In this document: positions 6,690 to 15,692 of the stretch, one piece after another | How positions within the stretch are numbered: position 1 is the first letter of the stretch | Layout: each line of letters opens with the position of its first letter | Assembly: GCA_014138645.1 (NCBI GenBank) | Contig: JACJIB010000004.1 | Span: forward strand, 186,001-250,000 | Length of the DNA: 64,000 nucleotides | Reading direction: 5' to 3' | Source: Methylorubrum thiocyanatum | GTDB lineage: Bacteria > Pseudomonadota > Alphaproteobacteria > Rhizobiales > Beijerinckiaceae | Made by a program: the position numbers and the translations under genes | Notes under the pieces: generated by a model | The model's database searches: none | Told to the model about the DNA's origin: nothing | The model's input: the letters and a program-made list of their open reading frames with translations, nothing else

Positions 6690-9422
6690 TCACGCGTCCG
6701 GCGCGGCGGGTGGGGGAGCAGGCGCGAAGACGAGGCGCTGGTAGACGAGGCCGATGCCGATCAGGCAGGCGCCGAGCCCGAGGAAGGACAGCGCCCGCAG
6801 CGGCCCCTCCAGCCCCGAGAGGTCGAGCAGGAACACCTTGAGCGTCGCCAGCCCCACCAGCACGGCGGAGACGAGCCGTGCCGTCGCCGAGCCGCGCAGG
6901 ATGCCGTAGCCGAGGGCGGCGAGCCCGAGGCCGAGCCATGCCGCCGAGTAGGCGTACCATTCGGCCTGCCCCGTCTCGCGATCGAGGCCGAGCCGCGCGC
7001 CCTGGAAGCCGTGCCGCACCGCGAGGCACAGGGCGAGGAAGCTCAGGCCGAGCCCGAGGCCGCCCGCCATCCGCACGAACCAGAGGGGCCGCACGCCTCG
7101 CGCCGCCCGTGCCAGGGCGAAGGCCGCCGCCGCCGGCAGGGCGTAGGCGAGCACGGCGTCGTTCAGGACGAGCCCGCCCGCGACCGGCTCGTCGGTCAGG
7201 AACGGGTTGGCGGCAAGCCCGAGGCCGAGCGCCCCCTGGATCAGGGCGAGGCAGGCGAAGGCGAGACCGCCGAAGCGGATCACCGGCGAGGACGAGGAAC
7301 CGGCGACCCGCGTCAGCACCAGGGAGAAGCCGAGGGAGGCCAGCGTCGTCAGCCCCTGCTCCAGCACGCTGGTGCCCGAGGCGGACAGGTCGCCGTTATG
7401 GAGCGCGTGGCGGATTTCGAGAAAGACGAACAGGCCCGAGAGCAGGAGGCTCAGGGCCTGCGCCACCTGCTCCGGAATGTCCGCCCGGCGCTCGGGCAGG
7501 CGGATGGCCCGGGCGGCGAGGCCGAAGCCCAGGGCCGGCAAGCCATAGGCGAGCACGAGCCCGTTGAGGATGAGCCGGCTCGACAGATCCTCCCGGACCA
7601 GGGCCGGGTTCCAGGCGAGCCGTGCGGCGACGACGACCGCGAGGCCGGCCACGCACCAGCGCAGGGCCGGGATGTCGAGGCGCCGGGCGATCAGGGCGGT
7701 GGCGAGCGCCGCTCCGGCCAGAGCCGGCGTCAGCGTGCCGCCCGAGAGGGCGAAGACGAGGCCGAGGCACAGACTGGCCACCGCCGCCGCGGCAAAGGCG
7801 CCGAGCCCCAGCGTCAGGGCGGGGGAGGGGGTCTCGCTGCCATGGCGTCGGCACAGGGCCGCGAGCCCGCAGAAGCCGGCGGCCAGGGCTCCGGCTGCGA
7901 CGGCGAAGTCCGGCGCCACCGCGCCGCCCGCGACCCGCAGATCGGTGAGGGCGAGGGCCGCGAGGGGGGCCGCCGCCGCGCCGGCGGCGAAGCTCAGCGC
8001 CGTGGCGTAGGGCAGCCGGCTGCCGCCCAGGAGCCGCAGGGCGCCGAGAGCGGTGACCGCGAGCGAACCGGCTGCGGCCAGCGCAATCAGCAAGCCGGGG
8101 TTCTCGACCCCGTACCAGAGCAGGAACGAGGGCGCGTTCGCGGGATCGGATGCCCCCGGCCAGAGCACGAGGGCGCCGGCCAGCGTCAGGGCGGCAACGG
8201 CGCTGCCGGCCGCGGCGGGCGCGGCGACGAAGCCGGCCAGGGCGGGCAGCACGGTCGCGGCCAGGGCGGCGGCGGCCCAGCTCAGGGCGTCGCCGTCGGA
8301 CGCCGTTCCTCCCAGCACCGCCAGCGCCACACCGGCCGCGAGCGCGAGGGCGAGGGCGGCGAAGCGGTCGAGCCGCGCCTGCCCGTCGGGTACGCCGCGC
8401 CCCGGCAGCACGGCGAGAACGAGCACCGCCAGCGCCTGCTGCAGCACGAGGTGAGCGTGTACGGCCACGCTCTCCCCGGGCAGGATCGTGAGGAACAGGG
8501 CCCAGGCCGCCGCACCGACGCCGCCCGCCACCGCGAGCGGGCGCCAGCCCTTCAGCCAGGCGAAGGCGTAGGCGCTGCCCGCCACCACCGGCAGGTAGAG
8601 GGCGAGCGGCCACAGGCTCGCCCCTCCGCCCCCGACGAGAAGCGGCGTGGCGAGCGCCCCGACGAGGCCGATGCCCGCAAGCGCCGGCCCATGCAGCAGG
8701 GCCGCAACCATGGCGGCGAGGCCCGTCGCCGCCAGTCCGGCGAAGGCGAGCCCCGGTCCGATGAAGCCGTAGAGGGCCTGCGCGGCGTAGATCGTCCCGA
8801 ACAGGCCGACCGTGCCGGCGGCGGTGACCATGGCCGGAACGTCGGGCCAGGCCGGGGGAACCGGCGCCGCGCCGCGCAGGCGCCGTCTCAGGACCTCGCC
8901 GAGCCCGGCAAGGCCGAATGCGAGGGCGAAGCCCCCGGCGATCCGCACACCCGGCCCGAACAGTCCGCGCTCGGCCGAGTAGCGCACGAGCAGCGCCGCC
9001 CCGAAGGCCAGGGCGAGGCCGCCGACCCACACCGTCCAGCGGGTGCCGAAGCGCTCCTCGATCGAGGGCGGGGAAGGTAAGGGCGAGGAGGGTCGAGAGG
9101 GCCCGGCCGGCTGCTGCGGCGCCACGGCCGGAACCGCGCCGCGCGGCGGCGCAGCGCCGGGGGAGGAAGCGGGAACGGGGGAGGGGACGAGCGGCGTCGA
9201 TTCGGGCACCGGCTCCGGGCGGGGCGGCTCCGGTGCGGGCGGTGGGGCGGACGCGGCGACCGGGCCGGCACCGGCGATCGGGCGCGCCTCCACCAGGGCG
9301 AGGCGCCGCTCCAGCACGTGGAGGCGGTGCCGCTGCCGCAGCGCCAGAATCAGGCCCGCCGGACCGGACAGGGCAAGCGCCAGCGCGATCAGCACCGCAC
9401 TCAGGAAAAGACCATCGTCCAT
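6690..9422 (-). CDS. DUF2339 polytopic membrane protein
   Basis: 910 aa. One N-terminal membrane helix is followed by a charged stretch and a Pro/Ala-rich linker (about residues 50-115), then more than twenty hydrophobic segments to the C-terminus. This is the layout of DUF2339 integral membrane proteins ('FGTRWTVWVGGLALAFGAALL' in part starts the conserved region). Biochemical role unknown. It stands alone, and no ligand or catalytic motif is seen. A 689-codon frame open on the opposite strand is a codon-bias shadow. Confidence 0.85.
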   Translation of the reverse strand: MDDGLFLSAVLIALALALSGPAGLILALRQRHRLHVLERRLALVEARPIAGAGPVAASAPPPAPEPPRPEPVPESTPLVPSPVPASSPGAAPPRGAVPAVAPQQPAGPSRPSSPLPSPPSIEERFGTRWTVWVGGLALAFGAALLVRYSAERGLFGPGVRIAGGFALAFGLAGLGEVLRRRLRGAAPVPPAWPDVPAMVTAAGTVGLFGTIYAAQALYGFIGPGLAFAGLAATGLAAMVAALLHGPALAGIGLVGALATPLLVGGGGASLWPLALYLPVVAGSAYAFAWLKGWRPLAVAGGVGAAAWALFLTILPGESVAVHAHLVLQQALAVLVLAVLPGRGVPDGQARLDRFAALALALAAGVALAVLGGTASDGDALSWAAAALAATVLPALAGFVAAPAAAGSAVAALTLAGALVLWPGASDPANAPSFLLWYGVENPGLLIALAAAGSLAVTALGALRLLGGSRLPYATALSFAAGAAAAPLAALALTDLRVAGGAVAPDFAVAAGALAAGFCGLAALCRRHGSETPSPALTLGLGAFAAAAVASLCLGLVFALSGGTLTPALAGAALATALIARRLDIPALRWCVAGLAVVVAARLAWNPALVREDLSSRLILNGLVLAYGLPALGFGLAARAIRLPERRADIPEQVAQALSLLLSGLFVFLEIRHALHNGDLSASGTSVLEQGLTTLASLGFSLVLTRVAGSSSSPVIRFGGLAFACLALIQGALGLGLAANPFLTDEPVAGGLVLNDAVLAYALPAAAAFALARAARGVRPLWFVRMAGGLGLGLSFLALCLAVRHGFQGARLGLDRETGQAEWYAYSAAWLGLGLAALGYGILRGSATARLVSAVLVGLATLKVFLLDLSGLEGPLRALSFLGLGACLIGIGLVYQRLVFAPAPPPAAPDA

Positions 9423-9592
9423 AGGCCGGCCGTCCGCTTCGGGAGCGGCGAAGCTAGCCTCGCTTCCGGCCCTGTCGGGGTGCGGGGGCTCACACGCTCG
9501 TGAATCGTGGCGGCACGGATCCTATGGATCGCGCGATCTTGCAAATACTTGGCTGTTGCGCCGTCCCCGGCGAACGCCGCCTGCGCGCCGCC

Positions 9593-9844
9593 TCAGCGGA
9601 CAAACGCAAGATGAAGACGGCAGCCTTCGCGCTCGACGACGGCGCAAGGACAATCGATCTTCAGACAGGCGATGGATAACCGCACAGAATCAGGAACGAA
9701 AACATCGGGACCTACTTCGACTTCGACTCCATCGGGTGTCTCGTCCCAAATGAGGCATCCAATATCGCCACGGCTCCCGGAAGATGAAATCAGTCCTACT
9801 TTGAAAGCGTCCTGCCGAAATAAGTCACGGTAACCTTCCAACAT
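9593..9844 (-). CDS. Small PilZ-like protein (degenerate)
   Basis: 83 aa. The pattern follows short alphaproteobacterial PilZ proteins: an RxxxR-like 'RDLFR' near the start, a 'DETPDG' turn where PilZ has (D/N)xSxxG, then 'PDSVRLSI', 'CPCAVVEREG' and a final beta strand. The c-di-GMP motifs are imperfect, so nucleotide binding is uncertain. Base composition is lower in GC than the neighbours. No operon partner. Confidence 0.5.
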   Translation of the reverse strand: MLEGYRDLFRQDAFKVGLISSSGSRGDIGCLIWDETPDGVEVEVGPDVFVPDSVRLSIACLKIDCPCAVVEREGCRLHLAFVR

Positions 9845-10233
9845 CGGTTAACTCCGCGCTTGCCTCAGATCCGCAGCCTAACTTTACGGTTAACAGGCCC
9901 TGAAATCACGCGGAAAATGGTGATGTACGCTGTAAAAAACCTGTTGCGCGGCGCGCGAGTTCATGGAAGCCAAAACGAGAGCTCTTCTTCGTTCTTCGGC
10001 TAAGTGCCTCTCATCCGAGACTTTTAGTCCCGCAGCGGCCCAAGCGGCGGCCGAATCGGCGGATGGCCCGGGACGGCCGGAATCGCCCGGCCTCGCGCCC
10101 CGGCCCGGTGCCCGGGCGGTCCACGGGCTTGCACCGTCCACGCCAATCGGGTGGCGCAGGCGCGCGGCGACTTGACCCGCCTCGACGGGAGCCTCACCAT
10201 CCAGTCTACGCGCGTAGACAAGGTATAAGAGGC
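9845..10233. other. Intergenic region, 389 bp, AT-richer than average
   Basis: Holds a direct repeat CGGTTAAC (9845-9852 and 9887-9894), an A-rich stretch around 9935, and the palindrome at 10204-10219. No gene is convincingly supported. A 70-codon frame from 9963 lacks family resemblance and a ribosome site. Confidence 0.6.
10204..10219. promoter_or_regulatory. 16-bp perfect palindrome upstream of the Crp/Fnr gene
   Basis: GTCTACGCGCGTAGAC, ending 14 bp before the GTG start. It does not look like a Crp (TGTGA-N6-TCACA) or Fnr (TTGAT-N4-ATCAA) box. It is probably an operator for an unidentified regulator or an mRNA hairpin over the start. Confidence 0.55.
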
Positions 10234-10926
10234 GTGGCGACAGGCCGGTTGGCGAGCATCCCGTTCTTCAAGGAACCGGGTGTCGATCTCTCCCCATTCG
10301 AGACGCGCTGCCACTGGCGGCGCTTCGACGAGAACGAGACCCTCGTCGATTACGACGACATCTCGACCGACGTGTACTTCCTCGCCATGGGCGAAGTGCG
10401 CATCCTCAACCGGTCCCAGTCCGGCAAGGAGGTGATCCTCGGCGAGATGCGCACCGGCGCCTTCTTCGGCGAGCTGGCGGCACTCGACGGCATCGGCCGC
10501 TCGGCCAACGTCACGGCGCTCACCCGCGGCGAGGTCTGCGTCGTGCCCGCCCCGGTCTTCCGGCAGATCGTGTTCGCCTCGGAAGCGATCGCCGACCGGC
10601 TGTTCCGCCTGCTCGCCAAGCGCGTGCGCGAGCTGAACACCCGGCTGATGGAACACGCCCTGCTCGATCTGCGCCACCGGCTCTACGCCGAACTCCTGCG
10701 CCTGTCCGTGCCGCGGGCCGGGCAGGACGGGGAGCGGGTGGTGACACCGCCGCCCTATCACCACGTGCTCGCCGCCCGCATCGGCTGCCGCCGGGAGCAG
10801 GTGACCCGCGAGTTCACGGTGATGGCGGGCGAAGGGCTGATCGACCGCACCCGCGGCGCCCTCGTCATCCGCCGCCCCGACCTGCTGGAAGCGCGGGTTC
10901 AGGAGGCGCTGCGAGAGGACGCGTGA
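10234..10926 (+). CDS. Crp/Fnr-family transcriptional regulator
   Basis: 230 aa. N-terminal cyclic-nucleotide-binding-type beta barrel with 'GAFFGELAALDGIGRSANV', which keeps the Arg-Ser pair used by Crp to bind cAMP phosphate, then a long helix and a winged helix ('VLAARIGCRREQVTREFTVM'). No N-terminal Cys cluster is present, so it is not an Fe-S Fnr. The GTG at 10234 is preceded by AAGGTATAAGAGG; longer in-frame starts run through non-coding-like sequence. The PotA-like gene starts 85 bp downstream and may be its target. Confidence 0.85.
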   Translation: MATGRLASIPFFKEPGVDLSPFETRCHWRRFDENETLVDYDDISTDVYFLAMGEVRILNRSQSGKEVILGEMRTGAFFGELAALDGIGRSANVTALTRGEVCVVPAPVFRQIVFASEAIADRLFRLLAKRVRELNTRLMEHALLDLRHRLYAELLRLSVPRAGQDGERVVTPPPYHHVLAARIGCRREQVTREFTVMAGEGLIDRTRGALVIRRPDLLEARVQEALREDA

Positions 10927-11011
10927 GTCGCCCCGCAGCGGATTCCACCCAGATCATCTCCCCTAGAACACGTCGCGCAGATCCGTCGCGACGCCGGTCC
11001 GAAGATCGATC

Positions 11012-12091
11012 GTGCACGCGAACACCGTCCATCCGGAACAGGGGCTCCGCCTGGAGCGGGTCACCAAGCGCTTCTCCGCGCACACGGCCGTCGATGCCGT
11101 CTCCCTCGATCTCGCGGGCGGCGAGTTCTTCTGCCTGCTCGGGCCGTCCGGTTGCGGCAAGAGCACCCTGCTGCGGATGGTGGCCGGGTTCGAGACACCG
11201 GATTCCGGCACGATCCGGCTCGGCGACACCGACCTGACCGCGCTGCCGCCGCATCGGCGGCCGGTCAACATGATGTTCCAGTCCTACGCCCTGTTCCCGC
11301 ATATGAGCGTGGCCGCCAACCTCGCCTACGGGCTCAAGGGCCTGGGTCTGAGCCGGGCGCAGAGCGCCGAGCGGGTGAAGGCGCTACTGCGGCTCGTGCG
11401 CCTCGAAGGCTTCGAGGCGCGCCGCCCCGACAAGCTCTCCGGCGGCCAGCGCCAGCGCGTGGCGCTGGCCCGGGCGCTGGCCCGCGAGCCGCGCCTCCTC
11501 CTCCTCGACGAGCCCCTCGGGGCGCTGGACCGGGCCCTGCGCGAGGAGACCCAAGGCGAGTTGCGGGCCATCCAGCGGCGGCTCGGCACGAGCTTCGTCG
11601 TCGTCACCCACGACGCCGCGGAGGCGATGGCGCTCGCCGATCGGATCGGCGTGATGGAGCGCGGGCGCCTCGTGCAGGTGGGGCCGCCCCGCGACCTCTA
11701 CGAGCGCCCGGCGAGCCGCTACGTCGCCGGGCTGCTCGGCGACGTGAACCTGATCGACGGCCGCCTCGGGCGGGCGGAGCCCGGCGACCTGCGCAGCGTC
11801 GAGACGGCCCTGGGCTTCCTGCGCGCGAGGGGGGAGGGCGCGGCGGGCAACCCGGTCGTGGTCGCGGTGCGCCCCGAGCGGCTGATCGTGAGCGGGGCCG
11901 GGGCGGGGCTGCCCGGAACGCTGGCCGAGGCGACGTTCCTCGGCGACCGCATCCGCTACCGCGTCGAGATGGCCAACGGCTCGGTCCTGCGCGCCTCCGC
12001 GCCCCTGCCGGCGGCCGGGCCCGCCTTGTCCGTGGGGCAGGGCGTCACCGTCGCGGTGCCGCCGGAATCCGCCCGGATCCTGCCGGCATGA
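11012..12091 (+). CDS. potA: ABC transporter ATP-binding protein, spermidine/putrescine type (PotA-like)
   Basis: 359 aa. Walker A 'GPSGCGKST', Q-loop 'MMFQSYALFPHMSV', signature 'LSGGQRQRVALARAL', Walker B 'LLLLDEPLGALD', H-loop 'VVTHD', and a C-terminal TOBE-like domain. It energises the two permeases encoded directly after it. The GTG start at 11012 fits the family's N-terminus. Its stop overlaps the next start (ATGA). Polyamine specificity is inferred from family resemblance; other substrates (putrescine, Fe3+, organic cations) are possible. Confidence 0.85.
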   Translation: MHANTVHPEQGLRLERVTKRFSAHTAVDAVSLDLAGGEFFCLLGPSGCGKSTLLRMVAGFETPDSGTIRLGDTDLTALPPHRRPVNMMFQSYALFPHMSVAANLAYGLKGLGLSRAQSAERVKALLRLVRLEGFEARRPDKLSGGQRQRVALARALAREPRLLLLDEPLGALDRALREETQGELRAIQRRLGTSFVVVTHDAAEAMALADRIGVMERGRLVQVGPPRDLYERPASRYVAGLLGDVNLIDGRLGRAEPGDLRSVETALGFLRARGEGAAGNPVVVAVRPERLIVSGAGAGLPGTLAEATFLGDRIRYRVEMANGSVLRASAPLPAAGPALSVGQGVTVAVPPESARILPA

Positions 12092-13035
12092 GCGGCCAAG
12101 CGTGGTCCCCTGCGCGCGCCCCTTCGCAGCGCCTGTCCCAGCGCCTGGGCCGCGGCCTCGTGCGCGGCCTGCCGCTGCTGTGGCTCGCGCTGTTCTTCCT
12201 CGTGCCCTTCGCGGTGACGCTGAAGATCAGCTTCTCCTCGCCGGCCACCGCCCAGCCGCCCTACCTGCCGGTGCTCGAATGGGATGGCGGCCTGGAGGGC
12301 TGGCGCGAATTCTTCGAGGCGCTCGACTTCCAGAACTACCAGATGATCGCGGCCGACGCGCTCTACCGCGACGCCGCCCTGTCCTCGCTGAGCTACGCCG
12401 CGCTCGCCACCGCGATCCTCGTCCTGATCGGGACGCCGACCGCCTATGCCATGGCCCGCGCCTCGGCGCGCTGGCAGCCGATCCTGGTGGCGCTCGTCAT
12501 CGTGCCGTTCTGGACGAGCTTTCTCATCCGCGTCTACGCCTGGATCGCGATCCTGAAACCCGAGGGGCTGCTCAACGCGGGCCTCCTGAAGCTCGGGCTG
12601 ATCGCCGCGCCGTTGCCGATCCTCGACAGCCCCTGCGGCGTGCTGATCGGGCTCACCTACGCCTACCTGCCCTTCATGGTGCTGCCGCTCTACGCGGTGA
12701 TGAGCCGGCTCGACCCGTCGCTGACGGAAGCCGCGGCCGATCTCGGCGCGTCGCGGGCGCGGGCCTTCTTCACGATCACCCTGCCGCTGAGCCTGCCCGG
12801 CCTCGCCGCAGGGGCGTTGCTCTGCTTCATCCCGATGGTCGGCGAGTTCATCATCCCCGACCTGCTGGGCGGCTCGGACACGCTGATGCTCGGGCGCGTG
12901 CTGTGGAGCGAGTTCTTCTCCAACCGCGACTGGCCGCTCGCCTCGGCCGTGGCGGTGCTGCTGCTGATTCTCGTCGTCGGCCCCGTGGTGCTGTTCCGCG
13001 AGGCGGAGCTGCGCCGCGAGGAGGCCACGCGATGA
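12088..13035 (+). CDS. potB: ABC transporter permease, PotB/PotH-like
   Basis: 315 aa, about six membrane segments, with the EAA coupling motif 'LTEAAADLGASRARAFFTI'. The domain between helix 1 and helix 2 is long ('SFSSPATAQPPYLPVLEW...'), as in the PotB/PotH branch. ATG at 12088 overlaps the potA stop, and its own stop overlaps the next ATG, so all three genes are translationally coupled. Inner membrane. Confidence 0.85.
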   Translation: MSGQAWSPARAPSQRLSQRLGRGLVRGLPLLWLALFFLVPFAVTLKISFSSPATAQPPYLPVLEWDGGLEGWREFFEALDFQNYQMIAADALYRDAALSSLSYAALATAILVLIGTPTAYAMARASARWQPILVALVIVPFWTSFLIRVYAWIAILKPEGLLNAGLLKLGLIAAPLPILDSPCGVLIGLTYAYLPFMVLPLYAVMSRLDPSLTEAAADLGASRARAFFTITLPLSLPGLAAGALLCFIPMVGEFIIPDLLGGSDTLMLGRVLWSEFFSNRDWPLASAVAVLLLILVVGPVVLFREAELRREEATR

Positions 13036-13808
13036 GTCTCTTCGCCCGCATCGCGCTGAGTCTGGCGCTGGCCTTCCTCTATGTGCCGATCGCGGTCCTG
13101 GTCGTCTATTCCTTCAACGCCTCGAAGCTCGTGACCGTCTGGGGCGGGTTCTCCACCCAGTGGTACGGGGTGCTGTTCCGGGACGGCCCGCTGATCGCCG
13201 CAGCGCTCGTCTCGCTCAAGGTCGCCGCGCTCTCGGCCACCATCGCCGGTGTGCTCGGCACCTGCGCGGCGCTGGCGCTCGACCGGCACGGGCGCTTCCG
13301 CGGGCGCGGCGCCTATACCGGGCTGCTCTACGCGCCGATGGTGATGCCGGAAGTCATCACCGGCCTGTCGCTGCTGCTGCTCTTCGTCGGCATCGGGCTG
13401 GACCGGGGTATCGCGACCCTCGTCATCGCACACGCGACCTTCGCCACGGGCTTCGTCGCGGTGGTGGTGGGCGCCCGCCTGAAGGGGCTCGACCGTTCCC
13501 TGGAGGAGGCCGCCGCCGATCTCGGCGCGGCGCCGGCCCGCGTGTTCTTCGGCATCACCCTGCCGCTGATCGCGCCCTCGGTCGCGGCCGGATTCCTCCT
13601 CGCTTTCACCCTGTCGCTCGACGACCTCGTGATCGCGAGCTTCGTCTCCGGCCCCGGCGCCACGACCCTGCCGATGCGGATCTACAGCCAGGTCCGCCTC
13701 GGGGTGAATCCGGAGATCAACGCCGCCTCGACCCTGCTGATCGCCGCCGTCGGCCTCGTGGTGCTGACCGCCTCCTGGCTGACGGGGCGAAAAGGGGCGG
13801 CGGTCTAG
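13032..13808 (+). CDS. potC: ABC transporter permease, PotC/PotI-like
   Basis: 258 aa, six predicted membrane helices, EAA motif 'LEEAAADLGAAPARVFFGI', and the typical PotC end 'SLDDLVIASFVSGPGATTLP'. It completes an importer of two permeases and one ATPase. No periplasmic binding-protein gene follows; the next gene is tmk. The operon therefore probably uses a binding protein encoded elsewhere. Confidence 0.85.
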   Translation: MSLFARIALSLALAFLYVPIAVLVVYSFNASKLVTVWGGFSTQWYGVLFRDGPLIAAALVSLKVAALSATIAGVLGTCAALALDRHGRFRGRGAYTGLLYAPMVMPEVITGLSLLLLFVGIGLDRGIATLVIAHATFATGFVAVVVGARLKGLDRSLEEAAADLGAAPARVFFGITLPLIAPSVAAGFLLAFTLSLDDLVIASFVSGPGATTLPMRIYSQVRLGVNPEINAASTLLIAAVGLVVLTASWLTGRKGAAV

Positions 13809-13849
13809 CCGTGGTCGCGCCCCGCTCCCCAGTGTGCTAGCCCCGCCCG

Positions 13850-14560
13850 ATGTCGAGCGATGCGCCCCGGGGCGTCTTCATCACCTTCGAGGGCGGGGAG
13901 GGGGCGGGCAAGTCCACCCAGATCGCGCGCCTCGCCGCGACCCTGCGCGACGAGGGAGGCGGGCGCGAAGGAGGCGGGCGCGAGGTCGTGACCACCCGCG
14001 AGCCCGGCGGCACGCCCCGCGCCGAGGCGCTGCGCGCGGCTCTGCTGCGGGGCGTGGCCAAGCCCTACGGGCCTTTCGCCGAGGCGCTGATGTTCGCCGC
14101 CGCCCGCATCGATCACATCGAGAATCGGATCCGGCCGGCGCTCGCCCGCGGCGCGATCGTGCTGTGCGACCGCTTCTCCGATTCGACCCGCGCCTATCAG
14201 GGCGCGGCCGGGGGCCTGGAACCGGAGTTGATCGCGAGCCTGGAGCGGGTGACGCTCGGGGATCTGCGCCCCGACCTCACCCTGATCCTCGACCTGCCGC
14301 CCGAGGCCGGGCTCGCCCGGGCGCAAAGCCGCGGCGGGGGCGAACCCGCCGACCGCTTCGAGGCGGAGGGCATGCGGTTCCATCAGCGCCTGCGGGCCGC
14401 CTTCCGCGCCATCGCCGAGGCCGAGCCGGAGCGCTGCCGGATCATCGACGCGGATCTCGGCCCCGATGCGGTGGAAGCCGCCATCCGCGCGGCCGTCGCG
14501 GCATGGCGGCCGGATCTTCTGTCTGCGGCGGCGGGGGAGGGCCACGACCATGCCGCCTGA
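13850..14560 (+). CDS. tmk: Thymidylate kinase
   Basis: 236 aa; phosphorylates dTMP to dTDP for DNA synthesis. P-loop 'FEGGEGAGKST', 'TREPGGTP', the 'DRFSDSTRAYQG' substrate loop and the lid region 'GGGEPADRFEAEG'. The protein is slightly longer than usual because of a duplicated GGGRE unit just before the TREPGG motif. The stop lies inside the start of holB (overlap 11 bp), the usual alphaproteobacterial tmk-holB arrangement. Confidence 0.95.
   Translation: MSSDAPRGVFITFEGGEGAGKSTQIARLAATLRDEGGGREGGGREVVTTREPGGTPRAEALRAALLRGVAKPYGPFAEALMFAAARIDHIENRIRPALARGAIVLCDRFSDSTRAYQGAAGGLEPELIASLERVTLGDLRPDLTLILDLPPEAGLARAQSRGGGEPADRFEAEGMRFHQRLRAAFRAIAEAEPERCRIIDADLGPDAVEAAIRAAVAAWRPDLLSAAAGEGHDHAA
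13955..13984 (+). repeat. 15-bp tandem duplication inside tmk
   Basis: GGAGGCGGGCGCGAA followed by GGAGGCGGGCGCGAG, in frame, encoding a doubled Gly-Gly-Gly-Arg-Glu. It lies between the first helix and the TREPGG loop. Confidence 0.85.
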
Positions 14561-15641
14561 TCCCGCCCGCGCCGCCCGCGAGGTCGCGCGCACCGAGGCC
14601 GAGGCGGGCGATCTCGGCCATGTGCCGCGCCCGCGCGAGCAGACCCGCCTCCTCGGCCAGTCGCACGCCGAGACCGCCTTCGCCGCCGCGCTCGCCTCCG
14701 GGCGGCTCCATCACGCGTGGCTGATCGGCGGTCCCCAGGGCATCGGCAAGGCGACGCTGGCCTACCGGGTGGCCCGTCGGCTCGTGGCCGATCCGCGCAC
14801 GCTCCCCTCCCCCGATTCTCTCGACGTGCCCGAGGATCACCCGGCATCGCGGCAGGTGGCGGCGCTGTCGCATCCGAACCTCATAGCGCTCCGCCGCGTC
14901 CAGGCGCCGGGCGCCAAGACGCTGCCGACCCGTATCTCGGTCGATGCCGCCCGCGAGGCGCTCGCCCTGTTCGGGACCACCGCGGGTGGGGAGGGGGGCT
15001 GGCGCGTCTGCATCGTCGACAGCGCCGAGGATCTCAACGCCAACAGCGCCAACGCGCTGCTGAAGATGATCGAGGAGCCGCCGCCGCGGGCGATCTTCCT
15101 CATCGTCTCCCACGCGCCGGGCCGCCTGCTGCCGACGATCCGCTCCCGCTGCCGTGCTCTGGCGCTGCGCCCGCTTGCCGCCTCCGACGTGCGCGCGATC
15201 ATCGAAGCCTTTCCGCCGCCCTTCGTCCGGCCCGACGCGGCGGCGCTGGAGCGGGCCTGTGCGCTCAGCGAGGGCTCCGTCGCCCGCGCGGTGGCGCTGC
15301 TCGACCCCGCCACCGCCGCCGTCGAGGCGGAGGTCTCGGCGCTCCTCGCCGACCTGCCCGAGCCCGATGGACGGCGCGTGCTCAAGCTCGCGGAAACGCT
15401 GGCCGGGCGCGACGCCGAGAAGCTGCTGGCCACTGCCCTCGATGCGATCCAGCGCCACGTCGCCGCCGAGATCGACCGGCGACAGGGGGAAGGCCCGGCC
15501 CGATTGCTGGCCCTGGTGGAAGCGGCCGAGCGCATCGCCGCCGCGGCCCGCGAGGCCGCGATCTACAACCTCGACCGCCGCCCGCTGGTGCTTGCCGCCT
15601 TCCGGGACCTGGCGGAGGCGGCCGGGACAAGCTCGCCGTAG
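14550..15641 (+). CDS. holB: DNA polymerase III delta-prime subunit
   Basis: 363 aa clamp-loader subunit. P-loop-like 'GGPQGIGKATLAYRVAR', the SRC-type arginine finger region 'TIRSRCRALALRPL', 'NALLKMIEEPPPRAIFLIVS'. The ATG at 14550 overlaps the end of tmk and gives the family's length. It acts with DnaX and delta to load the beta clamp. No metG directly follows, unlike in many relatives: about 1.07 kb with two small genes intervenes. Confidence 0.93.
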   Translation: MPPDPARAAREVARTEAEAGDLGHVPRPREQTRLLGQSHAETAFAAALASGRLHHAWLIGGPQGIGKATLAYRVARRLVADPRTLPSPDSLDVPEDHPASRQVAALSHPNLIALRRVQAPGAKTLPTRISVDAAREALALFGTTAGGEGGWRVCIVDSAEDLNANSANALLKMIEEPPPRAIFLIVSHAPGRLLPTIRSRCRALALRPLAASDVRAIIEAFPPPFVRPDAAALERACALSEGSVARAVALLDPATAAVEAEVSALLADLPEPDGRRVLKLAETLAGRDAEKLLATALDAIQRHVAAEIDRRQGEGPARLLALVEAAERIAAAAREAAIYNLDRRPLVLAAFRDLAEAAGTSSP

Positions 15642-15692
15642 CGGGCTCGGGCGAGGGACGGCTCGGAAGGAGAGCCGGCCGCCCGACGAGCG

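Noticed and set aside
7011..9080. 689-codon frame on the + strand opposite the DUF2339 gene
   Set aside because: Sequence is a run of Gly, Arg, Glu and Gln with no fold or family pattern. It mirrors the codon bias of the real membrane protein on the other strand.
9963..10175. 70-codon frame before the Crp/Fnr gene
   Set aside because: No ribosome site and Pro/Gly/Arg-rich end as in non-coding high-GC DNA.
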